Assembly (NCBI RefSeq): GCF_009733595.1
Contig: NZ_WOFH01000001.1
Span: 913,242 to 977,241, forward strand
DNA: 64,000 bases
Source: Actinomadura litoris
GTDB lineage: Bacteria; Actinomycetota; Actinomycetes; Streptosporangiales; Streptosporangiaceae
Direction of reading: 5' to 3'
Of this stretch, positions 7,719 to 18,325 are shown one piece after another. A model generated the notes under the pieces. That model made no database searches. It was given only the letters and a program-made list of their open reading frames with translations, and was not told the DNA's origin. Numbering within the stretch: the stretch's first letter is position 1; every line of letters starts with the position of its first letter. Both the position numbers and the translations under genes were made by a program.

Positions 7719-8186
7719 TTACCGGAAGGCGCTCCAGCCGATGTGCTTGCCGTCGCCGCCGTACTGGATGAGCTGGTACGGAGCCGCACCCGCGACCCAG
7801 GTCTGGTTCGAGCGGACGCCGCGGCAGCCCTTGTGCTGCCACAGCCCGACACCGCCCATCTTGGAGCCGACGACCATCGACTTGGCCTTGTCGTTGACGC
7901 TTCCGGGCAGGTTGGTGCACTTGGCGCCGCTCTTGGGGGCCACGGTCGCCTTGGTCCCCTGGTGGCCGTACTTGGTCCAGAAGCACACGGCCTTGGCCTT
8001 GCAGGACGGCTTGCGGGCCTCGGCGCTGCCCGCGGCCGACACCGTCACCGCGACCCCGTCGACCACGCGGGTCCCGGCCGGACCGAACCCGGAGTCCGGG
8101 GAGTCCGCGAGGGCGGGGGCGGTCGCCGTGAGAGGGGCGGCCAGGGCCAGGGAGCCGATCGCGACCGCGATCCTACGCTTGTTCAA
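7719..8186 (-). CDS. secreted peptidase-inhibitor I36-like protein
   Basis: A 155-residue exported protein. I chose the TTG at 8186 because GGAGGAG is 4 bases upstream and a Sec signal peptide begins at once (LNKRRIAVAIGSLALAAPL...ALA). Longer frames would add a basic, Arg/His-rich leader. The mature domain has CKAKAVCFWTKYGHQG, then CTNLPGSVNDKAKSMVV and KGCRGVRSNQTWV, the pattern of the I36 family, a beta/gamma-crystallin-like fold related to Streptomyces metalloproteinase inhibitor SMPI. Four cysteines could form two disulfides. The role is inferred as extracellular inhibition of proteases. The gene stands alone, with an AT-rich promoter region at about 8187-8400. Confidence 0.75.
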   Translation of the reverse strand: MNKRRIAVAIGSLALAAPLTATAPALADSPDSGFGPAGTRVVDGVAVTVSAAGSAEARKPSCKAKAVCFWTKYGHQGTKATVAPKSGAKCTNLPGSVNDKAKSMVVGSKMGGVGLWQHKGCRGVRSNQTWVAGAAPYQLIQYGGDGKHIGWSAFR

Positions 8187-8406
8187 CTTTCTCCTCCGAT
8201 GTCGATGGCCCCGGTGCCGAGGCCGCGGATCGGACCCGAGCACCCCGAAGGATGATCTTGGTCCTCGGACAATGGGACGACCGAAAGACCAATAACGTGA
8301 CATCGAATGGGAGAAGGCGCGGTATTAACCGCCTACCTGCGCGAATGCTGCTTAATTTGAAATATAAACCTTGCTCGATGGGAACGGGGAGCGTCGGCGG
8401 TGCGGC

Positions 8407-10050
8407 TCAGGTGCCGTCCAGGCCGAGGATGTCGACGGCCTCCGCGCGCATCTGCACCTTGCGGATCTTGCCGGTGACCGTCATCGGGAACGCGTCCACG
8501 ACGTGGACGTAGCGGGGGATCTTGAAGTGCGCCAGCCAGCCGCGGCAGAACTCGCGCAGCGCGTCGGCGGTCAGCTCGGGCGCGCCCTCGCGCAGCCGCA
8601 CCCAGGCCATCAGCTCCTCCCCGTACTTCTCGTCCGGGACGCCGATGACCTGCGCGTCCAGGATGTCGGGGTGGGTGTAGAGGAACTCCTCGACCTCGCG
8701 CGGGTACACGTTCTCGCCGCCGCGGATCACCATGTCCTTGATCCGGCCGGTGATGCCCAGGTAGCCGTCCTCGTCCATCACCGCGAGGTCGCCGGTGCGC
8801 ATCCAGCGGGCCGCGTCGATGACCTCGGCGGTGCGGTCCGGTTCGTCCCAGTAGCCGAGCATCACCGAGTAGCCGCGCGTGCAGAACTCGCCGGGCGTGC
8901 CGCGCGGCACGGTCACTCCGGTCACCGGGTCGACGACCTTGACCTCCAGGTGCGGGTGGACGGTCCCGACCGTGGAGACGCGGCGGTCGAGCGAGTCGCC
9001 CGCGCGGGTCTGGGTGGACACCGGCGAGGTCTCGGTCATCCCGTAGCAGATCGTGACCTCGGCCATCCCGAGCCGGTCGATGACCTGCTTCATCACCTCG
9101 ACCGGGCACGGCGACCCGGCCATGATCCCGGTGCGCAGGCAGGACAGGTCCAGCGTGCCCGCGGACGGCTCGTCCAGCATCGCGATGAACATCGTCGGCA
9201 CGCCGTACAGCGACGTGCAGCGCTCCGCCGCGGCCGCCTCCAGCGTCGCCTTCGCCTCGAACGCGGGCGCGGGGATGACCACGCACGCGCCGTGGCTGGT
9301 CGCCGCGAGGTTGCACATCACCATGCCGAAGCAGTGGTAGAAGGGGACCGGGACGCAGATCCGGTCCTCCTCGTCGTAGCCGCACAGCTCGCCGACGAAG
9401 AAGCCGTTGTTCAGGATGTTGTGGTGCGAGAGCGTCGCACCCTTGGGGAAGCCCGTCGTCCCGGACGTGTACTGGATGTTGATCGGGTCGTCGGGGCTCA
9501 GCTCCGCGCCGATCGCCGTGAGGACGGTCCGGTCGGCCGCGCGGCCCGTCTCCAGCAGCGCCTCCCACGCGTCCGAGCCGAGCAGCAGCACGTCGGTGAG
9601 CGCCGCGCAGCGCGGCCCGACCTCCTCGATCATCGCCGCGTAGTCGGAGGTCTTGAACGCGGGCGCCGCGACGAGCGTCCGGACGCCCGACTGGTTGAGG
9701 ACGAACTCCAGCTCGTGGACGCGGTAGGCCGGGTTGATGTTCACCAGGATCGCGCCGAGCCGCGCCGTCGCGTACTGCACGAGCATCCACTCGGCGCAGT
9801 TCGGCGCCCAGATCCCGACCCGGTCGCCCTTGCCGACGCCGAGGCCGCGCAGGCCGAGCGCGACCGCGTCCACGTCGGCGGAGAACTGGTCGTAGGTCCA
9901 GCGCCGGCCCGTCGCGCGCTCGACGACGGCGTCGCGGTCGGCGTGGGAGGCGACCGTCCGGGCCAGGTTCTCGCCGATGGTGTCGCCGAGCAGCGGCACG
10001 GCGGAGGTGCCCGAGGCGTAGGAGGGGCGCGGGGGGTGCGGGGGTGTCAT
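8407..10050 (-). CDS. fatty-acyl-CoA synthetase (AMP-binding, FadD-like)
   Basis: A 547-residue adenylate-forming enzyme that would activate a fatty acid to its CoA thioester through an acyl-adenylate. Motifs are [11 protein letters not shown] (P-loop), CYGMTETSP (A5), [15 protein letters not shown] (A7), [19 protein letters not shown] (A8) and a C-terminal [10 protein letters not shown] with the catalytic lysine. The length is normal for the family. It starts inside the upstream synthetase with an ATGA overlap, so the two are translated together. Chain-length preference cannot be read. Confidence 0.92.
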   Translation of the reverse strand: MTPPHPPRPSYASGTSAVPLLGDTIGENLARTVASHADRDAVVERATGRRWTYDQFSADVDAVALGLRGLGVGKGDRVGIWAPNCAEWMLVQYATARLGAILVNINPAYRVHELEFVLNQSGVRTLVAAPAFKTSDYAAMIEEVGPRCAALTDVLLLGSDAWEALLETGRAADRTVLTAIGAELSPDDPINIQYTSGTTGFPKGATLSHHNILNNGFFVGELCGYDEEDRICVPVPFYHCFGMVMCNLAATSHGACVVIPAPAFEAKATLEAAAAERCTSLYGVPTMFIAMLDEPSAGTLDLSCLRTGIMAGSPCPVEVMKQVIDRLGMAEVTICYGMTETSPVSTQTRAGDSLDRRVSTVGTVHPHLEVKVVDPVTGVTVPRGTPGEFCTRGYSVMLGYWDEPDRTAEVIDAARWMRTGDLAVMDEDGYLGITGRIKDMVIRGGENVYPREVEEFLYTHPDILDAQVIGVPDEKYGEELMAWVRLREGAPELTADALREFCRGWLAHFKIPRYVHVVDAFPMTVTGKIRKVQMRAEAVDILGLDGT

Positions 10051-11729
10051 CGCAGGTCCTCCTCCCGGAACTCGCCCTCCGGACGGTCGTCCGCGCCCGG
10101 ATGCTTGGCGATCTCGCTCGTCCGCAGCTCGACCCGGCGGATCTTCCCGGAGATCGTCTTCGGCAGGTCGCCGAACTCCAGCAGCCGCACCCGCTTGTAC
10201 GGCGAGAGCTGCGCCCGGCTGTGCTCGAAGATCGACCTCGCGGTCTCGGCGGTCGGCTCCCAGCCCGCCGCGAGCGTCACGTACGCCTTCGGGACGGCGG
10301 CGCGCACCGGGTCGGGCGAGGGGACCACCGCCGCCTCCGCGACGGCGTCGTGCTCGATCAGCACGCTCTCCAGCTCGAACGGCGAGATCTTGTAGTCGGA
10401 CGCCTTGAACACGTCGTCGGACCGCCCGACATAGGTGATGTATCCGTCCTCGTCCCGGGAGCCGATGTCGCCGGTGTGGTAGTAGCCGTCCGCCATCGCC
10501 TCGTCGGTGCGCGCCTCGTCACCGTGGTAGCCGACCATCAGCCCGAGCGGACGGTCCTCCAGGTCGAGGCAGATCTCGCCCTCGTCGCCCGCCACGCCGG
10601 TGACCGGGTCGACCAGCGCGATCCGGTACCCCGGGACGGGCCGTCCCATCGAGCCCGGCCGCACCGGCTGCCCCGGCGTGTTCGCGATCTGGACGGTCGT
10701 CTCGGTCTGCCCGTACCCGTCCCGGATCGTCCGGCCCCAGGCGTCCCGGACCCGCTCGATGACCTCCGGGTTGAGCGGCTCGCCCGCCGCGACGACCTCG
10801 CGGGGCGGGGCGGAGAGGCGGCCGAGATCCGCCTGGATCAGCATGCGCCACACGGTCGGCGGCGCGCAGAAACTGCTCACCCCGCAGCGGCTCATCGTGT
10901 CCAGCAGGCGGTCGGCGTCGAACCGCGTGTAGTTGAAGATGAACACGCACGCCTCGGCGTTCCACGGCGCGAACACATTGCTCCACGCGTGCTTCGCCCA
11001 CCCCGGCGAGGAGATGTTCAGATGGACGTCACCGGGCCGCAGCCCGATCCAGTACATCGTCGACAGATGCCCGCCCGGATATGTGGCGTGGGTGTGCTCC
11101 ACCAGTTTCGGCTTCGCCGTCGTCCCGGACGTGAAATAGAGCAGGAACGTGTCCCGCGACATCGTCAGCCCGTACGGCGAGAACTTCTCCGGCCCGTCGT
11201 AGGCGTCCGCGTACCGCAGCCAGCCCTCCACCGGATCCCCGACGGCGATCCGCGTGAAGTCGCCCTCCAGCCCGTCGAACTTCCCGGCGTCGGACGAACC
11301 CGCCACCACATGCCGGGCACGCCCCCGTGTCAGCCTGTCCTGGAGGTCGGCCGGGCCGAGCAGCGGCGTGCACGGGATCAGCACCGCGCCCAGCTTCATC
11401 GCCGCCAGGACCGTCTCCCACAGCTCCACCTGGTTGCCGAGCATGAGGATGATCCGGTCGCCCCGCCGCACGCCCGCCGCCCGCAGCCGGTTCGCCACCT
11501 GGTTCGACCGCCGCGCCATGTCCGCGAACGAGAACCGCGCCTCCGAACCGTCCTCCTCGACGATCCACAGCGCCGGGGCGTCATTGTCCTCCGCGATCGC
11601 GTCGAACCAGTCCAGCGCCCAGTTGAAACCGGTCAGCACCGGCCAGCGGAACTTCTCGTACGCCGTCGCGTAGTCATCGCGATGCGCGAGCAGGAAGTCG
11701 CGCGCCGCCCGGAACTCGACTGCAGGCAT
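10047..11729 (-). CDS. acyl-CoA synthetase (AMP-binding, medium-chain/acetate-like)
   Basis: A 560-residue adenylate-forming enzyme of the acyl-CoA synthetase medium-chain type. The P-loop is [16 protein letters not shown]; others are [33 protein letters not shown] and the C-terminal lysine motif [13 protein letters not shown] 11729 has AAGGAAA 7 bases upstream. It is first in a two-gene operon with a different AMP-binding enzyme. The pair may cover different chain lengths in fatty-acid salvage or degradation, although no beta-oxidation gene lies in the window. Confidence 0.92.
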   Translation of the reverse strand: MPAVEFRAARDFLLAHRDDYATAYEKFRWPVLTGFNWALDWFDAIAEDNDAPALWIVEEDGSEARFSFADMARRSNQVANRLRAAGVRRGDRIILMLGNQVELWETVLAAMKLGAVLIPCTPLLGPADLQDRLTRGRARHVVAGSSDAGKFDGLEGDFTRIAVGDPVEGWLRYADAYDGPEKFSPYGLTMSRDTFLLYFTSGTTAKPKLVEHTHATYPGGHLSTMYWIGLRPGDVHLNISSPGWAKHAWSNVFAPWNAEACVFIFNYTRFDADRLLDTMSRCGVSSFCAPPTVWRMLIQADLGRLSAPPREVVAAGEPLNPEVIERVRDAWGRTIRDGYGQTETTVQIANTPGQPVRPGSMGRPVPGYRIALVDPVTGVAGDEGEICLDLEDRPLGLMVGYHGDEARTDEAMADGYYHTGDIGSRDEDGYITYVGRSDDVFKASDYKISPFELESVLIEHDAVAEAAVVPSPDPVRAAVPKAYVTLAAGWEPTAETARSIFEHSRAQLSPYKRVRLLEFGDLPKTISGKIRRVELRTSEIAKHPGADDRPEGEFREEDLR

Positions 11730-11984
11730 GGGTGTTTCCTTTCTTTGCCCTTGGCGTCAGGCGCGGAGCGCCTTCCTTCGACGGGCAAAGCGGCGATCGC
11801 TGGCATCGCTCCGAACTCGCCTGGCGGCTCGCTCCGCGATCAGGTTCTCGCAAGCTCGAACCTGCCTTCGGACGCGATCGCAGCGCTTCAGGTTGTTGAT
11901 CGGCTGGGCATCGGCTGGGGTTGGTGCGTTCGGTGGCTTGTGTTCGCGTGCTCGTTACCTCCCCGATCGTGGTCCGGTGACGTG
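11730..11984. repeat. palindrome-rich extragenic stretch upstream of the synthetase operon
   Basis: I see no gene in this stretch. It holds several short inverted repeats, including CAGGTTC (11841-11847) with GAACCTG (11858-11864), and recurring GCGATCG/GGCTCGCTCCGCGATC words. Its composition differs from both coding DNA and ordinary spacers. It may be a decayed copy of a genome-wide repeat. The promoter of the acyl-CoA synthetase operon should lie near its left end. Confidence 0.35.
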
Positions 11985-12021
11985 ACCTACGCCACCCCCG
12001 AACGGGGGTGGCGGGGTAGGT
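11985..12021 (-). terminator. hairpin terminator after the DUF885 gene
   Basis: A strong stem formed by ACCTAC-GCCACCCCC and GGGGGTGGC-(GGG)-GTAGGT around an AACG-type loop, with one 3-base bulge. It starts 14 bases beyond the stop of the leftward DUF885 gene, where a terminator is expected. Confidence 0.75.
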
Positions 12022-12034
12022 CTTGGTCAAAATC

Positions 12035-13543
12035 TCAGCCCCTGTCCAGGACCGTGGGCAGCAGGCCCAGGGGCGGGGCCCCCAGGGCCAGCAGTGCCGT
12101 GTGGAAGCGGCGCAGGGTGAAGGCCGCCCCCCAGCGGTGTTCCGCCTGGTCGCGGAGCTGGCGGATGGCCAGTTTGCCGCCGGTGTAGCAGTAACCGGAG
12201 ACCGGGTCGATGAGCGTGCGGTGCGCGGCGGTGCGGGCGGCCGGGCCGTCCAGGAAGGCGTCCTCGGTGAAGCGGTGCTCGGCCTCGGCGACGGTCATCG
12301 TGCCGGTGTGCAGGCCGATCGTCGTCGCCAGGCGGGTGACGCGCCAGAGCGCGTCGCGGTAGGCGCCCACGGCGTGGCGGGCGTCGTGGTCGCGGAACCC
12401 TTCCTCGACGGCGAGTTCCTCGCAGTAGTGCGCCCAGCCTTCGGTGAACGCCTGCGAGTGCAGCGTGCGGCGGACGTCGGTGGAGGCGTGCCGGAGGGCC
12501 CGCGCATGCGAGAAGTGCCCTGGCGCGACCTCGTGGACGGCGATGTTCGGCAGCGTCGTGTAGCTGAAGATCGACAGCCATGCGTCCTGTTCGCCTTCGG
12601 GCGCGTCGGGGGCCGGGAGGTTCACGCGGAACCAGCTCGGGCCGTCGGGCTCGTAGGGGGCGGCGGACGTCATCGTGGCCACCTCCCAGGGTTGGGACGG
12701 CGGCACCTCGCCCACCAGGCATTCGCCGTCGGTGTAGGGGACCAGCCCGCTCGCCGAGGTCCAGGCCACCGCCTCCTCCGTGACCGCGCGGGCCTCGTCG
12801 ACGAGGGCGCTCGCGGGCGGGTGGTCGGAGAGGAGGTGCCGCATCGTCTCCGGCAGCGGGGCGTGGGGGTCTATCCGGTGGCAGGCGTCCCTCAGCAGGG
12901 CCCGCACGCGGGCGCGTTCCGCCTCGGCTTGGGACGCCAGGTCGTCCAGGTCGATCTCGCATGCTTCGGCCGAGGAGATCATGCGGGTCAGGGCGGTGCC
13001 GCCCAGGGCCGCCGACGGGTCGCCGTGTTCGGCCGCGCCTTCCAGGTGGGCGACGAACCGCGCGTGGGCTTTCCGGGCGGCGTCCGGTGCCTCGTGCAGG
13101 TAGTGGGCCAGGCCGCGTGCGGCGGGGAGGGTGGCCGCCGCTATGGGGGCGGGTACCCGGTCCAGGGCCCGCAGCGCCGCGTCCACCGCGTCCGGCCAGG
13201 CGGCCAGGTGGGTCAGGCGGGCTTCGCGGCGTTCCTCCTCGGGTGCGTAGGCGCGGTCGTAGCAGGCCAGGTCGAGGTTCTTGATGTGCCAGATCGGGTT
13301 CGCGCGGTGTTGTGCCAGTTCCCCGAATGTGACGCACAGTGCGTTCTCCGCCGCCGCTGCCTGGGCCTCGTCGTGCGGGTCTGTGTACACGGCCCCGCCG
13401 AGCCTCTTCAGGCCGTCCTCCACGCCCTCGGGTGACAGGTCCTGGACGGTGCCGTCGTATTCGTGCCGTCCGGCCTCCTCCCGGACGGTCGCCACGCTCA
13501 GGTCGCAGATCGCCCGTAGCCGTTCATCGCCGGTCTTCCGCAT
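12035..13543 (-). CDS. DUF885 family protein, putative metallopeptidase
   Basis: A 502-residue soluble protein. The motif [10 protein letters not shown] lies in the C-terminal half and contains the HExxxH-like arrangement seen in DUF885 proteins, which are structurally related to M32/M3-type zinc peptidases. [18 protein letters not shown] supplies the downstream acidic ligand region. I chose ATG 13543 (MRKTGDERL), preceded by AAAAGGGGG. The same frame stays open far upstream, but that part is antisense to the MocR gene. It diverges from the MocR regulator with only 69 bases between them. The substrate is unknown. Confidence 0.85.
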   Translation of the reverse strand: MRKTGDERLRAICDLSVATVREEAGRHEYDGTVQDLSPEGVEDGLKRLGGAVYTDPHDEAQAAAAENALCVTFGELAQHRANPIWHIKNLDLACYDRAYAPEEERREARLTHLAAWPDAVDAALRALDRVPAPIAAATLPAARGLAHYLHEAPDAARKAHARFVAHLEGAAEHGDPSAALGGTALTRMISSAEACEIDLDDLASQAEAERARVRALLRDACHRIDPHAPLPETMRHLLSDHPPASALVDEARAVTEEAVAWTSASGLVPYTDGECLVGEVPPSQPWEVATMTSAAPYEPDGPSWFRVNLPAPDAPEGEQDAWLSIFSYTTLPNIAVHEVAPGHFSHARALRHASTDVRRTLHSQAFTEGWAHYCEELAVEEGFRDHDARHAVGAYRDALWRVTRLATTIGLHTGTMTVAEAEHRFTEDAFLDGPAARTAAHRTLIDPVSGYCYTGGKLAIRQLRDQAEHRWGAAFTLRRFHTALLALGAPPLGLLPTVLDRG

Positions 13544-13612
13544 TTCGGCCCCCTTTTCGTCCGGTGCTTCCGGCGCTAGCGTTGCAGTCCACATCGCAGG
13601 CCACCCGAGCCA

Positions 13613-15085
13613 TTGGGACGGGAATTGGACCGTTATCGCAGCGCCGACGAGCTGATCGAGATCCTCGGCGACTGGGCCACCGCCGCCGGGCCGCTCTACC
13701 GGCGCCTCGTCACCGCCGTGGCGGGCGCCATCACGTCCGGCGCGCTGGGCGCGGGCGAGCGGCTGCCGTCCGAACGCGACCTGGCCCGGACGCTCGTCAT
13801 CAGCCGCGCCACCGTCACCGCCGCCTACGACGAGCTGCGCGCCCGGGGCCTGGTCACGAGCCTGCGCGGGTCGGGGACGCGGGTCGCCGCGGGGCCGCCC
13901 GGTCCGCCGCCCGGCACCGACGGGCGCGTCCCCGGCGGCCGCGCGACGTCGATCTTCCAGCGCTTCGTGGACGGCCCCGGCGAGGTCATCTCGCTGGCCC
14001 ACGCCATCGAGGGGCCGGTGCCCGACCTGCGCCAGGCGCTGCTCGACCTCGTCCGCGACGATCTGCCGCACCTGACCGCCGACGCCGGGTACCACCCGCG
14101 CGGCCTCCCGGCGCTGCGCGAGGCGATCGCCGCGCACCTCACCGGGCTCGGCCTGCCCACGGCGCCCGACCAGGTGCTGGTGACGGCCGGGGCGTCCCAG
14201 GCCATCGGTCTCGTGACGCGCATGCACCTCCGGGAACGGTCCGACGTGGTCGTGGAGTCGCCGGGCTGGCCGGGGTGTTTCGATGTGTTCCGCGCGGCCG
14301 GTGCCCGGTTGCACGGCGTCCGGCTGGACGAGGAGGGCGCCCGCGCGGACGAGATCGAGCGCGCCTTCACCGAGCGGCGGCCGTCGCTGCTGTTCGTCAT
14401 GCCGACCTACCACAACCCGACCGGCGTGCTGATGTCGGCGGCGCGCCGGTCGCGGATCGCCCGGCTCGCCGAGCGGCACGGCGTCCCCGTCCTGGAGGAC
14501 AACGCCTACACCGGGCTCACCGGCGAGGTCCCGCCGCCGATCGCCGCCTACGGGCGGCCCGGCGCGGAGATCCTCACCGCCGGTTCGCTCGCCAAGGCGG
14601 TGTGGGGCGGGCTGCGCATCGGGTGGATCCGCGCGTCCGCCGAGACGACCGAGCGCCTGGCCCGGCACAAGGCCCTCGCCGACCTCGGCAGCCCCGTCCT
14701 GGACCAGGCCCTCGCCGCCCGGTTCCTGCCGCGCCTGCCCGAACTGGAGGCACGCCGCTCGGCGACCGCGCGCCGGCGCCTGGACCACCTGACCGGCCTG
14801 CTCAGGGAACGCTTCCCCACCTGGCGCTGGACGCCGCCCCAGGGCGGTGCCGCGCTGTGGATCGAACTCCCCGGGATCGACGCCCGCTCCTTCGCCCACG
14901 TCGCCCTGCGCCACGGCGTGGAGATCGTCCCCGGCGCCGCCATGGACCCCGGCGGGCACCACGACGACCACATCCGCCTGCCGTTCACCTTCCCCACCGA
15001 GACCCTGACCGAGCTGGTCACCCGCCTGAGCGGCGCCTGGACGGAACTCCAGCGCTCCGCCGCCCGCCCTTCTCTGATCCTCTGA
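13613..15085 (+). CDS. MocR-type GntR/aminotransferase regulator
   Basis: A 490-residue fusion. An N-terminal GntR winged helix (about 28-95, [30 protein letters not shown]) is joined by a Pro/Gly linker to a fold-type I aminotransferase-like domain (about 120-480). The domain shows [19 protein letters not shown] and the PLP-lysine motif [17 protein letters not shown]. MocR proteins bind PLP or a PLP-amino-acid adduct and usually control a divergent gene. Here that gene is the DUF885 protein. The start is a TTG (13613 or 13625) without a clear ribosome site. Confidence 0.9.
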   Translation: MGRELDRYRSADELIEILGDWATAAGPLYRRLVTAVAGAITSGALGAGERLPSERDLARTLVISRATVTAAYDELRARGLVTSLRGSGTRVAAGPPGPPPGTDGRVPGGRATSIFQRFVDGPGEVISLAHAIEGPVPDLRQALLDLVRDDLPHLTADAGYHPRGLPALREAIAAHLTGLGLPTAPDQVLVTAGASQAIGLVTRMHLRERSDVVVESPGWPGCFDVFRAAGARLHGVRLDEEGARADEIERAFTERRPSLLFVMPTYHNPTGVLMSAARRSRIARLAERHGVPVLEDNAYTGLTGEVPPPIAAYGRPGAEILTAGSLAKAVWGGLRIGWIRASAETTERLARHKALADLGSPVLDQALAARFLPRLPELEARRSATARRRLDHLTGLLRERFPTWRWTPPQGGAALWIELPGIDARSFAHVALRHGVEIVPGAAMDPGGHHDDHIRLPFTFPTETLTELVTRLSGAWTELQRSAARPSLIL

Positions 15086-15147
15086 CCGATGAGTTCCGGC
15101 GGTGCCGGCGGTCTGTTCTGGTAACCACCCCGACGACGGAGGTCGAG

Positions 15148-15426
15148 ATGAGCACCACGCTGGACAAGCGGTTCACCGCGAGCCTGCGCAAGAGCCCGAA
15201 CAAGGGCGGCTGGACCTATGTGGTCTGGCCCGAGTCCGCCGAGTTCTTCGGGACGCGCGGGCTGGTCAAGGTCCGGGGGACGATCGACGGGCAGCCGTTC
15301 GAGGGGGCCTTCATGGCGCTCGGGGACGGCAACCACAAGCTCGCCGTGAAGGCGTCGCTGCGCGCGGCGATCGGCAAGGAGGCGGGCGACGACATCACCG
15401 TCCACCTGCGGGAGCGCGTCGGCTAG
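15148..15426 (+). CDS. DUF1905 domain protein
   Basis: A 92-residue protein covering one DUF1905 domain: [60 protein letters not shown] and VHLRERVG. The family is a small beta-barrel of unknown function, often linked to a YdeI/OmdA domain that is absent here. ATG 15148 follows CGGAGGTC. The gene sits 62 bases after the MocR stop and may be co-transcribed. It is convergent with the next TetR gene, with only 3 bases between stops. Confidence 0.85.
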   Translation: MSTTLDKRFTASLRKSPNKGGWTYVVWPESAEFFGTRGLVKVRGTIDGQPFEGAFMALGDGNHKLAVKASLRAAIGKEAGDDITVHLRERVG

Positions 15427-15429
15427 CGC

Positions 15430-16020
15430 TCAGAGCGCGGGGCCGGTCTCCAGGGTCGCCAGGGCCGCGTCCAGGGACTCGGGCAGGTTCAGCGCCGGGT
15501 CCTCGGCCCAGCGGATCATCAGGTCGAGCATGATGCCGAAGGCCGCGCCGGTGAGGGTGCGGACGGCGGCGTCGTCCGGCGGGCGCCCGGCGCGCTCGGC
15601 GAGGATCACGGCCACGTTGCGCATGGTGTCGGCGAAGTTGCCGAAGGCGGCGCCGCGCAGCGCGGGGACCGAGAGGATCAGGATCGCCCGCTCGCGCCCG
15701 GCGGCGAGGTCCTCGGGCGAGAACGCGCCGAGGACCTCGCGCATGGCCGCGCGCAGCGCCTCGACGGCGGTCATCCCGGCGGGCCGCGTGCGGAGCGACT
15801 CGTAGAACACCGGATCGGTGTCGTCGGTGATGACCAGGTCCTCTTTTGACGGGAAGTAGCGGAAGACGGTGGTGTGCGCGACCTCCGCCGCCTGCGCGAC
15901 CTGCTCCACGGTCGTGGCCTCGTAGCCGCGCTCGCGGAACAGCCGCAGCGCGTGCCTCTGGATCGCGGCGCGCGTCCTGGCCTTCTTCAACTCCCGCAGG
16001 CCGGTGGACCTCTCCCCCAT
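15430..16020 (-). CDS. TetR family regulator of the MMPL exporter
   Basis: A 196-residue repressor with a clear N-terminal HTH (ALRLFRERGYEATTVEQVAQAAEVAHTTVFRYFPSKEDLV). ATG 16020 is used; GTG 16023 is in frame just before it. It lies 13 bases downstream of the MMPL gene on the same strand, so the exporter and its regulator form one operon. Autoregulation through the dyad at 18198-18231 is the likely circuit. Confidence 0.9.
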   Translation of the reverse strand: MGERSTGLRELKKARTRAAIQRHALRLFRERGYEATTVEQVAQAAEVAHTTVFRYFPSKEDLVITDDTDPVFYESLRTRPAGMTAVEALRAAMREVLGAFSPEDLAAGRERAILILSVPALRGAAFGNFADTMRNVAVILAERAGRPPDDAAVRTLTGAAFGIMLDLMIRWAEDPALNLPESLDAALATLETGPAL

Positions 16021-16033
16021 CACCCCGCCTTTC

Positions 16034-18181
16034 CTAGCCCGCCTCGGAGCCTACTGTCAGGCGCTCGCCCTCCACGTCCACGCTGGGCAGGACGCGGGCC
16101 AGGCGCGGCGGGAGCCACCAGCCCGCCCGTCCGAGCAGCGCCATCACGGCGGGCACGAGCGTCAGCCGCACGACGAACGCGTCGAAGAACACGGCGGCGG
16201 CGAGCGCGAAGCCGAACGACTGGACCATCGGGGTGTCCGACAGCAGGAACCCGGAGAACACGCTGATCATGATGATCGCGGCGGCGGTGACGACGCGCGC
16301 GCCGTGCGCGACGCCGGTGACGGCGGCCCGCGTGGGCTCGGCGCCGCCGACGTGCTCCTCGCGCATCCGGGTGACGAGGAAGACCTGGTAGTCCATCGCG
16401 AGCCCGAACACCATCCCGATCATCATGACCGGCAGCAGGTTGACGATGAGCCCGGACGCCTGCAAACCGAGCGGGGCGTCCAGCCAGCCCCACTGGAACA
16501 CCGCGACGACCGCGCCGAACGTCGCCGCGACGCTGAGCAGGAACCCGGCGGTCGCGGTGAGCGGCACGAGCAGCGAGCGGAACACGACGAGCAGGAGCAG
16601 GAACGCGAGGCCGACGACGACCGCCAGGTAGGGCGGGAGCGCCCCGGCGAGCTTCGCGGAGGTGTCGATGTCGAGGGCGGTCTGGCCGGTGACCGCGATC
16701 GCGGTCCCGTCGCGGTCGCGGATCCGCTCGGCGCGGTCGCGGATCGCGGTGATGAGGTCGACGGTCGCCTCGTCCGCCGGGCCGGTCTTCGGCACGACGG
16801 CGACCAGGGCCGTGTCGCCGCCCTTGTCCACCCCGGCCGGTTCGGCCATGGCGACGCCGTCCAGCCGCGCGAACTCGGTCGCGACGCCCTTCGCCGCCGC
16901 CGCCGTGTCGCGCGGGGACTGCACCACCAGGGTCAGGGGGCCGTTGAAGCCGGGGCCGAAGCCGTCCGCGAGCAGGTCGTAGGCGGCGCGTTGCGTCGTC
17001 CCGGACGGGGCGGTGCCGTCGTCGGGGAACCCGAGCCGCAGGTCCAGCGCGGGGATCGCGGCGAGGAGGAGCCCCAGGACGCCGGTGAGCAGGATCGGCA
17101 GCGGGTGCGCGGTGACGAAGCGCCCCCAGCGCAGGCCCGCCGCCGCCTCCTTCGGGGTCCTGGCGCGGGTCGTCAGGGCCCGGCGGCCCGCGATGGCGAG
17201 CAGGGCGGGCAGCAGCGTGAGCGCCACGGCGACGGCCACGGCGACGGTGAAGGCGGCGGCGAGCCCGATCTGGGTGAGCACCGGGATGTCCACGACCGCG
17301 AGCCCGGCCAGCGCGATGATCACGGTGAGGCCCGCGAACACGACGGCGGACCCGGCGGTGCCGACGGCGTGCGCCGCCGCGTCCCGCGGGGAGCGCCCGC
17401 CGCCGGACGGCGCGGCCTCGTGCCGGTAGCGGGAGATGATGAACAGCGCGTAGTCGATCGCGACCGCGAGGCCGAGCATCAGCGCGAGCGCCTGGGTGTC
17501 GGAGGTCATCTCGACGAAGGCGGTCGCGGTGCCGATCGACGACAGCCCGATGCCGATCCCGGCGACGGCCGTGAGCAGCGGCAGCCCGGCGGCCACCAGC
17601 GACCCGAGCGTGACGATCAGCACCAGCGCGGCGACGGCGACGCCGATCAGCTCCCCGGCGCCCTGCCCGGGACGCGCGACCGCGTCGCCGCCCATCTCCA
17701 CGCGCAGCCCCGCGGCTTCGGCGGGCGCGGCGGCGGCGCGCAGGGCTTCGCGGTCGGCGGCCTTCATCTCGGCGGACGGGACGCGGTAGCCGACCTCCGC
17801 CAGCGCGATCCGGCCGTCCTTGGACACGGTCCGGCCGGAGTAGGGGTCGGTGGCGGAGGCGACCTGCGGGGCGGCCCTGAGCTTCGCGACGGCCTGCTCG
17901 ACGGCGGCTCGCGCGCGGGGCTCGGTGACCGTGCGGCCGCCCGGCGCGGCGAACACGACGCGCGCGGTCGCGCCGCCGGTCGCGGCCTCCGGGAAGCGGC
18001 CCTTGATCAGGTCGTTCGCGCGCTGCGCCTCGGTGCCCGGGACGGTGAAGGTGTCGGGCGCGGGCTCCGACAGCGTCGCCGCGCCGAGCCCCGCCGCCAC
18101 GAGGAGGGCCAGCCAGACCGTCAGCACCGTCCAGCGCCGCCGGAAGCAGAACCGGCCGAGCCGGGAGAGGGCCACCGCCAT
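16034..18181 (-). CDS. MMPL family RND-type exporter
   Basis: A 715-residue inner-membrane transporter with the two-repeat MMPL layout: TM1 near residue 18, a large extracytoplasmic loop, a TM2-6 bundle (GLAVAIDYALFIISRYRHE, with the proton-relay Asp and Tyr), a second loop, and a TM8-12 bundle (VFGLAMDYQVFLVTRMREEH). Family members export lipids, siderophores or hydrophobic drugs. ATG 18181 follows AAAAGGAGC. It is first in an operon with its TetR regulator. Upstream, TTGACA (18237-18242) and TACTAT (18215-18220) on the minus strand form a good promoter with a 16-base spacer. The substrate is unknown. Confidence 0.93.
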   Translation of the reverse strand: MAVALSRLGRFCFRRRWTVLTVWLALLVAAGLGAATLSEPAPDTFTVPGTEAQRANDLIKGRFPEAATGGATARVVFAAPGGRTVTEPRARAAVEQAVAKLRAAPQVASATDPYSGRTVSKDGRIALAEVGYRVPSAEMKAADREALRAAAAPAEAAGLRVEMGGDAVARPGQGAGELIGVAVAALVLIVTLGSLVAAGLPLLTAVAGIGIGLSSIGTATAFVEMTSDTQALALMLGLAVAIDYALFIISRYRHEAAPSGGGRSPRDAAAHAVGTAGSAVVFAGLTVIIALAGLAVVDIPVLTQIGLAAAFTVAVAVAVALTLLPALLAIAGRRALTTRARTPKEAAAGLRWGRFVTAHPLPILLTGVLGLLLAAIPALDLRLGFPDDGTAPSGTTQRAAYDLLADGFGPGFNGPLTLVVQSPRDTAAAAKGVATEFARLDGVAMAEPAGVDKGGDTALVAVVPKTGPADEATVDLITAIRDRAERIRDRDGTAIAVTGQTALDIDTSAKLAGALPPYLAVVVGLAFLLLLVVFRSLLVPLTATAGFLLSVAATFGAVVAVFQWGWLDAPLGLQASGLIVNLLPVMMIGMVFGLAMDYQVFLVTRMREEHVGGAEPTRAAVTGVAHGARVVTAAAIIMISVFSGFLLSDTPMVQSFGFALAAAVFFDAFVVRLTLVPAVMALLGRAGWWLPPRLARVLPSVDVEGERLTVGSEAG

Positions 18182-18197
18182 GACGGATGCTCCTTTT

Positions 18198-18231
18198 CGC
18201 TAGTGAGATAGCAAATAGTATTCCACTAGCG
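18198..18231 (-). promoter_or_regulatory. dyad operator over the MMPL-TetR promoter
   Basis: A perfect 8-base inverted repeat (CGCTAGTG, 18198-18205; CACTAGCG, 18224-18231) with an 18-base AT-rich centre. It covers the -10 hexamer TACTAT and the spacer of a leftward TTGACA promoter, so a bound TetR would block RNA polymerase. Confidence 0.7.
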
Positions 18232-18325
18232 TTTTATGTCAACGGCGGCTCCCTCTGCGGTAGCGGGTGCGGACTACCCGGGGCGGGCGATGCGCGTCCG
18301 GCCGCCCGGCGGTGACCATCGGGGG

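Noticed and set aside
13544..14971. Very long leftward frame extending the DUF885 gene to 978 residues
   Set aside because: Its first 476 codons are antisense to the well-supported MocR gene and show no domain; the protein becomes family-like only from ATG 13543.
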